Source: Anaerolineae bacterium (GTDB lineage Bacteria > Chloroflexota > Anaerolineae > Anaerolineales > Villigracilaceae). From it: a DNA stretch of 10,652 nucleotides. The position numbers and the translations under genes were made by a program. Shown here piece by piece: positions 6,822 to 10,652 of this stretch (its first letter is position 1; the number at the start of each line of letters is the position of its first letter). The DNA lies in assembly GCA_003694975.1 (NCBI GenBank), contig RFJH01000179.1, positions 1 to 10,652 on the forward strand, given 5' to 3'. The notes beneath the pieces were generated by a model, which saw only the letters and a program-made list of their open reading frames with translations, ran no database searches and had not been told where the DNA came from.

Positions 6822-7805
6822 ATGAAACCCGCCTCTTTCGTTCTGGTGGTCGTGAGCCTGGCCCTGATGTTGACGGGATGCCGGGGAGGAGAGACACCCA
6901 CAACGGTTGCGCCTCCTCCCTCACCCCCGACGAACACTTCGCCGCCTCCCGCTACCCCTACTCCCACTCCCGTTCCGCCGACGTTCACACCGACCCTTTC
7001 CCCTCTCTCTCCCTCCAATCTACCTGCCGATCCCCAGCGCGTGGAGTTCCAGAATGCCGATGGCCTTACGCTGGTGGGCTACTACTACCCCTCGCGCTAC
7101 GCGCACGCGCCGGTCATTGTGCTGATGCATTGGGCGCGCGGCGACAAGCGGGATTGGTGCAAGATCGCTCCCTGGCTGCAAAATCGAAGTGACGAATCTC
7201 CCGCCGAGATGCCTGGCTGCAGCCAGGTGACCGCTGCCGCAGCCTATGCGCGTTGGTGGGATGATTCCTGGTTCCCACCCTTGCCGGATGAGACCTCCTA
7301 CGCCGTCTTCGCCTTCGACTTCGCGGGCGCCGGCGAGAGCGAGGGACCTCAGTATGGCGCAACCCCTCAGGACGTCCTGGCCGCTTTGCAAACCGTGGCC
7401 ACGTTGGAGGGCGTAGATGCCTCTCGTATTCTGGCCGCCGGAGCCAGTTTCGGTGCCGATGGCGGCCCGGATGGCTGTTTGCTTTATCAGCAGGCCGGCG
7501 GGAAGTGCCTGGGAGCGTTCTCCTGGTCACCGGGCAGTTTCCTCGGCATGCGCTACGCCTCCGTCATCGCCGATCTGACTGCCTTCGAGCCACCTGTCCT
7601 CGTCTGGTGCCTGGCAGCCGAGAATGAGGCGCACGACCGCAGCACGTGCGAATCGGCAAGTGACCATCTGGCACGAACGTTCGTCTTCGCCGGCACCGAC
7701 GCACATGGTATGGACCTGATCACTCCCGAACTCACCGTCGGCGAACCGGCGAAGAATTCCCTCGAACTCTTCCTGGATTTCCTGGCCGAAACCCTGGGCG
7801 AGTGA
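6822..7805 (+). CDS. Secreted lipoprotein with alpha/beta-hydrolase (dienelactone hydrolase-like) domain
   Basis: A 327-residue protein with a type II signal peptide: Lys2, a hydrophobic stretch at residues 5-17, and lipobox LTGC with Cys20 as the lipidated residue. Residues 24-68 form a Pro/Thr/Ser-rich tether (such as TPTPTPVPPTFTPT), common in Chloroflexota surface lipoproteins. The globular part from about 73 has a strand-turn VIVLMHWARG (98-107), the nucleophile elbow GASFGADG with Ser209, and a candidate base His295 (GTDAHGMD). The acid is uncertain, possibly Glu267 or Glu269. Six further cysteines (113, 133, 219, 229, 263, 276) could form disulfides outside the membrane. It is therefore predicted to be anchored on the outer face of the cell. 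The substrate is unknown. The ATG at 6822 follows AAGGAG at 6811-6816; an upstream in-frame start at 6792 would spoil the signal peptide. Confidence 0.85.
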   Translation: MKPASFVLVVVSLALMLTGCRGGETPTTVAPPPSPPTNTSPPPATPTPTPVPPTFTPTLSPLSPSNLPADPQRVEFQNADGLTLVGYYYPSRYAHAPVIVLMHWARGDKRDWCKIAPWLQNRSDESPAEMPGCSQVTAAAAYARWWDDSWFPPLPDETSYAVFAFDFAGAGESEGPQYGATPQDVLAALQTVATLEGVDASRILAAGASFGADGGPDGCLLYQQAGGKCLGAFSWSPGSFLGMRYASVIADLTAFEPPVLVWCLAAENEAHDRSTCESASDHLARTFVFAGTDAHGMDLITPELTVGEPAKNSLELFLDFLAETLGE

Positions 7806-7829
7806 CACAGCCCTCGCTCTGAACATCCG

Positions 7830-7859
7830 GGAGTCCAACTCTCGCGAGAGTTGGACTCC
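7830..7859 (+). terminator. Perfect 30-bp palindrome, possible rho-independent terminator
   Basis: The two 15-bp arms (GGAGTCCAACTCTCG on the left) are exact reverse complements with no spacer, centred on TCGCGA, 24 bp after the lipoprotein stop. As RNA it would fold into a very stable hairpin with a CGCG loop. Only TTT follows directly (7860-7862), so termination is likely but not ideal; it could also act on transcripts from the other strand or bind a protein. Confidence 0.6.
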
Positions 7860-8039
7860 TTTACATTCCGTAAATCCCCAGCCGCTTGCCGGGCCCGCCA
7901 GGCCCTTACTCATCAGAGGCGACGTCAGCACATTGCTGAACCCCGGAAGCGCAAAACGGCTCCGCTTGTCCCGGACTGCTTCTTGGCAGACTCGTCGAAG
8001 CACAATTTTCCCGCGTTATGACGTTATGCCATACCGTGT

Positions 8040-8055
8040 TGTGACTTTTGTCACT
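8040..8055 (+). promoter_or_regulatory. CRP/FNR-family-like palindrome
   Basis: TGTGA-CTTTTG-TCACT follows the TGTGA-N6-TCACA layout of CRP-type sites, with the perfect core GTGAC-TTTT-GTCAC (8041-8054). The centre is 8047.5, which is 41.5 bp upstream of the start predicted from the TACAAT -10 at 8077-8082, the standard position for a class II activator. The activator itself is not in the window, so its identity (cAMP, redox, CO or NO sensing) is unknown. The rest of 7861-8039 shows nothing I can assign, apart from a direct repeat CGTTATG at 8014-8020 and 8022-8028. Confidence 0.55.
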
Positions 8056-8074
8056 GTTTTTCGATGGCAAAAAT

Positions 8075-8091
8075 ATTACAATATTAGTAAT
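8075..8091 (+). promoter_or_regulatory. Dyad 1: probable Rrf2 operator overlapping the -10
   Basis: ATTACAATATTAGTAAT consists of ATTAC and GTAAT arms with a 7-bp AATATTA spacer. The element contains TACAAT (8077-8082), the best -10 candidate for the operon, so a bound protein would exclude RNA polymerase. Rrf2 regulators often bind such AT-rich dyads at their own promoters; the assignment to this Rrf2 protein is inference from position. Confidence 0.65.
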
Positions 8092-8094
8092 CGT

Positions 8095-8109
8095 TTACAA
8101 TAATAGTAA
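8095..8109 (+). promoter_or_regulatory. Dyad 2: second copy of the operator, reaching the ribosome binding site
   Basis: TTACAATAATAGTAA repeats dyad 1 with one base changed in the 15-bp core and the same 7-bp spacer, at a 19-bp pitch. It lies in the predicted leader and runs into the TAAGGA Shine-Dalgarno at 8107-8112. Near-identity to dyad 1 is strong evidence that the element is functional. Confidence 0.65.
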
Positions 8110-8117
8110 GGAATTCC

Positions 8118-8573
8118 ATGAAACGACTGACACGTCAGACCGACTATGCCATCCGGGTGCTTCTGGCCCTGGCCAGGCGTGGCCCCGAAGCCCGCCTTTC
8201 CACCGCCGAGATACGTCAGGAGATGCTCATCCCGCCCGCTCTCTCGGCGCGCATTGTCGCCGAACTGGCGCGCGGCGAGTTCATTCTCACGTATCCCGGC
8301 CGCGACGGAGGAATCCGGCTGGCACGGCCGCCTGCCAAGATCACCCTCCTGGAGGTGGTCGAATTCTTCGAGGGGCCGATTCATGTCTCCGAGTGCATTG
8401 AAGGCAAGGTGGACTGTCCATTCGAGGCAAACTGTCCTGTGCGCCGTCGTTGGGCACGCATAGACGATCTCCTGCGCCAGGAACTGCAAATGACCACTTT
8501 TCAGGAACTGGCCGAGGAGGCAGGGTTGATTTCCGATGCGGAGGCCAATTCCACCACAACGGAGGGGCGGTGA
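8118..8573 (+). CDS. Rrf2-family transcriptional regulator with three-cysteine Fe-S motif
   Basis: A 151-residue regulator of usual Rrf2 length. It opens with MKRLTRQTDYAIRVLLALA, the winged-helix start, and the wing reads GGIRLARPP (64-72), followed by the long dimer helix from about 76. Cys93, Cys100 and Cys106 (C-X6-C-X5-C) lie where IscR and NsrR hold an Fe-S cluster, although those have C-X5-C-X5-C. A cluster-based sensor of NO, redox state or Fe-S supply is therefore plausible, and IscR-like and NsrR-like roles cannot be told apart. The start has TAAGGA at 8107-8112. The stop overlaps the next start (GTGA at 8570-8573), so it is translationally coupled to the SCO genes and probably controls this oxidase-assembly operon through the dyads at 8075-8109. 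Confidence 0.92.
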   Translation: MKRLTRQTDYAIRVLLALARRGPEARLSTAEIRQEMLIPPALSARIVAELARGEFILTYPGRDGGIRLARPPAKITLLEVVEFFEGPIHVSECIEGKVDCPFEANCPVRRRWARIDDLLRQELQMTTFQELAEEAGLISDAEANSTTTEGR

Positions 8574-9250
8574 AACGACATTTCTGGTCCTACGCGCTAT
8601 ACGGTCTTGCCGGTTTCGTGGTCAGCGGGGCGTTGGCCTTTAAAATCTTCCAACCCGTCCAGGTGCTGCCACGCATTCGTCTGGCACCCGCCTTCGCGCT
8701 GACCGATCAGAATGGACAACGTTTGACCAGCGAAGACTTGCGCGGCCACGTCGTTCTCTACTCGTTCGTGTACACGCGCTGCGAAGAGCCGCGCTGCGAC
8801 GCCGTTCTCGAAACCATGCGTGCCGTGCACGAAGGCCTTGCCGACGCCGACCTGCGGGATATCCCCATTACCCTTATTACCATCTCCTTCGACCCAGACC
8901 ACGACACCCCGGACGTGCTGAAAGAATATGCCGGCCGGGTGAGCGCCCAACCCCCAGAATGGTACTTCGCCACCATCCAGGACAAGACGCTGTTAAAAAC
9001 CGTCCTGGGCGGAGGCTTCGAGTTCTACTATGAACCGCGAGAGGACGGCACATTTACCTTCGACCCGCTCCTCGTACTCGTGGACGGTTGGGGGGTGATC
9101 CGCGGTGAATACCGCTATCACACCGAGGTCGCGACCGAGGAGCGCATTCTGCGTCATCTCGGCGTGCTGGCCGAGGAGATACGCAACAGTCGCGGCGCGG
9201 CGCGCGTGGCCTACGAGGCGGCACACCTGTTTCTGTGCTACGCACCGTGA
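8570..9250 (+). CDS. SCO1/SenC-family protein with divergent metal site
   Basis: A 226-residue membrane-anchored thioredoxin-fold protein. A single membrane segment (about residues 8-26) is followed by the SCO domain: APAFALTDQNGQRLTSEDLRG, then VVLYSFVYTRC, and SFDPDHDTPDVLKEYA (106-121). The SCO cysteines are Cys71 and Cys76, which is CX4C (CEEPRC) where CX3C is usual. The copper-ligand histidine is absent: by alignment to the next gene's VNHTATLMVVD, the position is Phe164 in FTFDPLLVLVD. The tail AAHLFLCYAP adds a C-terminal Cys223. It may therefore be a thiol reductase or a structural partner, not a copper donor; this is inference. The GTG start at 8570 has GGAGG at 8561-8565 and overlaps the rrf2 stop; an earlier start would run through rrf2. 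Confidence 0.9.
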   Translation: MKRHFWSYALYGLAGFVVSGALAFKIFQPVQVLPRIRLAPAFALTDQNGQRLTSEDLRGHVVLYSFVYTRCEEPRCDAVLETMRAVHEGLADADLRDIPITLITISFDPDHDTPDVLKEYAGRVSAQPPEWYFATIQDKTLLKTVLGGGFEFYYEPREDGTFTFDPLLVLVDGWGVIRGEYRYHTEVATEERILRHLGVLAEEIRNSRGAARVAYEAAHLFLCYAP

Positions 9251-9264
9251 GGATAAGGAGAACA

Positions 9265-9870
9265 ATGTCTGTCTCCAAGCGCAAATTTTCGTCCTGGATC
9301 CTTCTTGTGCCGTTGGCCCTCCTGGGGCTGTTCGGCATTGCCTGGTGGCTCCGCCCCCACACCTTCCACGGCACGGTCATTCAGTCCCCCGAACCGGCGC
9401 CCGATTTCACCCTCACTGCCGCGAGTGGACCGGTCACCTTATCCAATTTTCGCGGCAAGGTCGTTTTGCTTTATTTCGGCTACACGTTCTGCCCCGATGT
9501 CTGCCCGACCACGCTGGCCAATGCCGGGCGCGCCCTGCGCCTGCTGGGTGATCAGGCCGACGAGGTGCAACTCATCATGGTCTCGGTAGATCCGGAGCGG
9601 GACACGCCGGAGAAACTGGAAGAATATGTGAAGCATTTCGACCCCTCGTTCATCGGAGTTACCGGAACACCGGAGGAGATTGCCCGCGTCGCAGCGCTCT
9701 ATGGGATTTACTACGAGAAGAGCGAAGAGAGCGTTGCTACAGGCTATCTGGTGAATCACACGGCTACGCTGATGGTGGTGGATCGCGAAGGGCGTTTGAA
9801 ACTGGTCTTCCCCTTCGGCGTCACCGCCGAGGAGATTGCTGATGACCTGCACTACATCCTGAGGAGATAA
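9265..9870 (+). CDS. SCO1/SenC-family copper chaperone (canonical)
   Basis: A 201-residue SCO protein. Residues 10-28 form an N-terminal membrane anchor (WILLVPLALLGLFGIAWW). The domain begins at APDFTLTAASGPVTLSNFRGK and carries the full metal site: Cys76 and Cys80 in FCPDVCP and His165 in VNHTATLMVVD. The SVDPERDTPEKLEEYV block (107-122) is typical. By family knowledge SCO proteins bind one copper through these residues and help build or reduce the CuA centre of cytochrome oxidase subunit II, outside the membrane. The start at 9265 follows AAGGAG at 9255-9260, 14 nt after the first SCO gene; an in-frame ATG-less extension to 9235 lacks a ribosome binding site. It lies 3 nt before the PCu(A)C gene, its likely partner. 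Confidence 0.95.
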   Translation: MSVSKRKFSSWILLVPLALLGLFGIAWWLRPHTFHGTVIQSPEPAPDFTLTAASGPVTLSNFRGKVVLLYFGYTFCPDVCPTTLANAGRALRLLGDQADEVQLIMVSVDPERDTPEKLEEYVKHFDPSFIGVTGTPEEIARVAALYGIYYEKSEESVATGYLVNHTATLMVVDREGRLKLVFPFGVTAEEIADDLHYILRR

Positions 9871-9873
9871 ACC

Positions 9874-10329
9874 ATGATGCGCAAAGTGTTCATTTTTCTC
9901 GCGCTGTCTGCCATCCTTCTTCTGGCAGCCTGCCAGGGAAGCGGCGCGGCCTCCGGGCCGGCCATCGAGGTCGAGGAAGCCTGGGGACGCCCCTCCCCTA
10001 TGGTAGCCGATGCGGCTGCCTTCTACGCGACCATTCTCAATCGCGGCAATCAGGACGACCGATTGCTCGGCGCGGATTCGCCGGCCTGCGGCACGATCGA
10101 AATGCACGAATCGTACATGATGGACAACGGCGCGATGGGAATGCGCCCCGTTGAAGGGGGAGCCATCTCTGTCCCCGCAGGCGAGCAGGTGGAATTGAAA
10201 CCCGGCGGGCTGCACCTCATGTGTCTGCAAAAGCAAAGCGAGATCAACGCCGGTGACCACATCCCGCTTACCCTCCACTTCGAGAACGCCGGTGACATTC
10301 AGGTCAAGGTAGAGATCAAAGAACCGTGA
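9874..10329 (+). CDS. PCu(A)C copper chaperone lipoprotein
   Basis: A 151-residue exported copper chaperone of the PCu(A)C (DUF461) family. The signal peptide ends in the lipobox LAAC with Cys20 lipidated, so it is membrane-tethered on the outer face. The copper ligands are visible: Met77-His78 (EMHES), Met90 in AMGMRPVEGG, and His114/Met116 in GGLHLMCL, a Met/His site suited to Cu(I). In Thermus thermophilus, a PCu(A)C protein inserts Cu(I) into the CuA site of ba3 oxidase while SCO acts as thiol reductase; the neighbours here suggest the same role. GAGGAG at 9861-9866 fits the ATG at 9874; a second ATG follows at once at 9877 and cannot be excluded. Only 3 nt separate it from the SCO gene. 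Confidence 0.94.
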   Translation: MMRKVFIFLALSAILLLAACQGSGAASGPAIEVEEAWGRPSPMVADAAAFYATILNRGNQDDRLLGADSPACGTIEMHESYMMDNGAMGMRPVEGGAISVPAGEQVELKPGGLHLMCLQKQSEINAGDHIPLTLHFENAGDIQVKVEIKEP

Positions 10330-10431
10330 TTCCCCTCGTAGGATGGAAAGGAGGCAAGCACTCTGTACAAACGGTGAAACCTTTTGTCCATTTCCAAATA
10401 ATCTCTTACCTTTTTGCTTCTGGAGGAGACT

Positions 10432-10563
10432 ATGTCAGGAAAAACAAATGATGAATTCCGCCCGACGGGGACGGTGGCCATCCTGGTGGTCTTCATCATC
10501 ACGCTCATCGTCCTCTGGGGGTCCATTTACCTGATCCTTCTGCAGCGCGGAGGTACGGTATGA
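10432..10563 (+). CDS. Cytochrome c oxidase subunit IIa (ba3-type), small membrane protein
   Basis: A 43-residue protein with one membrane helix (about residues 14-37, TVAILVVFIITLIVLWGS onward), preceded by a polar tail with FRPTG and ending LLQRGGTV. Length, the P-x-G-x-x-A-I-L-V start of the helix, and position directly before subunit II match subunit IIa of ba3-type (B-family) oxidases, which is about 34 residues in Thermus. In that enzyme it replaces a missing helix of subunit II. Strong ribosome binding site GGAGGAG at 10422-10428. The stop overlaps the next ATG (ATGA). The 102 bp upstream (10330-10431) hold no clear promoter or terminator, so read-through from the chaperone operon is likely. 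It is short enough to be missed by automated annotation. Confidence 0.85.
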   Translation: MSGKTNDEFRPTGTVAILVVFIITLIVLWGSIYLILLQRGGTV

Positions 10564-10652
10564 GCACGGAACAGATGCACGTTCATCCCTACGAGCGGAA
10601 CTGGATCATCGTCAGCATTGCCATGCTGGTCGTCTTCATCATCGCCGTTGCC
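10560..10652 (+). CDS. Cytochrome c oxidase subunit II, ba3-type (3' end cut by window)
   Basis: Only the first 31 residues are in the window: MSTEQMHVHPYERNWIIV, then SIAMLVVFIIAVA. A short polar lead with HxYExxW followed by a single hydrophobic helix (residues 15-31) resembles the start of ba3-type subunit II (CbaB), which carries the external cupredoxin domain with the CuA site. That domain would lie beyond the window. The start overlaps the subunit IIa stop by 4 bp (ATGA at 10560-10563), so translation is coupled. The neighbouring SCO and PCu(A)C chaperones support the call. Subunit I (CbaA) is expected next but not seen. Confidence 0.8.
   Translation, partial: MSTEQMHVHPYERNWIIVSIAMLVVFIIAVA

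Noticed and set aside
5342..7018. Long open frame on the - strand (558 residues)
   Set aside because: It covers the antisense of the aminotransferase and the lipoprotein start, has a low-complexity Gly/Val N-terminus mirroring the Pro/Thr tether, and no family signature.
7527..8003. Open frame on the - strand reaching into the 7861-8117 intergenic region
   Set aside because: Most of it is antisense to the lipoprotein gene and crosses the 30-bp palindrome; there is no convincing ribosome binding site or motif.
8048..8053. TTGTCA as the -35 of the rrf2 promoter
   Set aside because: It is 23 bp from the best -10 (TACAAT), too far for sigma-70; it falls inside the CRP/FNR-like palindrome, which explains it better.
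10330..10431. Separate promoter for the oxidase structural genes (TTGTCC at 10384-10389)
   Set aside because: The -10 at the right distance (TTACCT) matches only 3 of 6 bases; a start here cannot be supported, though the 102-bp gap leaves it possible.

Overview
The window looks like a stretch of chromosome from a GC-rich bacterium, most probably a member of the Chloroflexota (Anaerolineae/Thermoflexia-like). The pointers are a lipoprotein with a long Pro/Thr tether, a B12-dependent class II ribonucleotide reductase with a TSCPD C-terminal domain, and a ba3-type oxidase locus with a tiny subunit IIa gene. This placement is an inference from gene content, not a phylogeny. All genes supported here lie on the + strand. 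I see no rRNA, tRNA, CRISPR array, transposase or prophage gene.

Layout. (1) 2-2144: the 3' part of an acyl-CoA synthetase-like AMP-forming ligase, whose end overlaps an alpha/beta-hydrolase gene. (2) 2145-2330: a control region with a good sigma-70-type promoter and two NrdR-box-like palindromes exactly 30 bp apart. (3) 2331-6541: a tightly packed operon of nrdR (repressor), nrdJ (class II ribonucleotide reductase) and a fold-type-I PLP aminotransferase. (4) 6542-6821: an intergenic region with an extended -10 promoter, followed by a secreted lipoprotein of the alpha/beta-hydrolase fold (6822-7805) and a perfect 30-bp palindrome that may act as a terminator. (5) 7860-8117: an intergenic region whose last 80 bp form a compact regulatory unit. 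(6) 8118-10652: an oxidase-assembly locus with an Rrf2-family regulator carrying three cysteines, two SCO proteins, a PCu(A)C copper chaperone lipoprotein, subunit IIa and the start of subunit II of a ba3-type cytochrome c oxidase. It runs off the window.

How the genes work together. NrdR carries the ATP-cone that NrdJ lacks, so nucleotide sensing in this operon appears to act through transcription. In the oxidase locus, the canonical SCO protein and PCu(A)C would supply copper and reduce the CuA site of subunit II. The Rrf2 regulator probably senses redox state, NO or Fe-S status and represses its own operon. The regulatory unit before rrf2 has a CRP/FNR-like palindrome centred at -41.5 from the predicted start, a TACAAT -10 inside one dyad, and a second copy of the dyad 19 bp downstream. 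The first SCO protein is unusual: its metal-binding motif is CX4C, not CX3C, and the copper-ligand histidine is replaced by phenylalanine.
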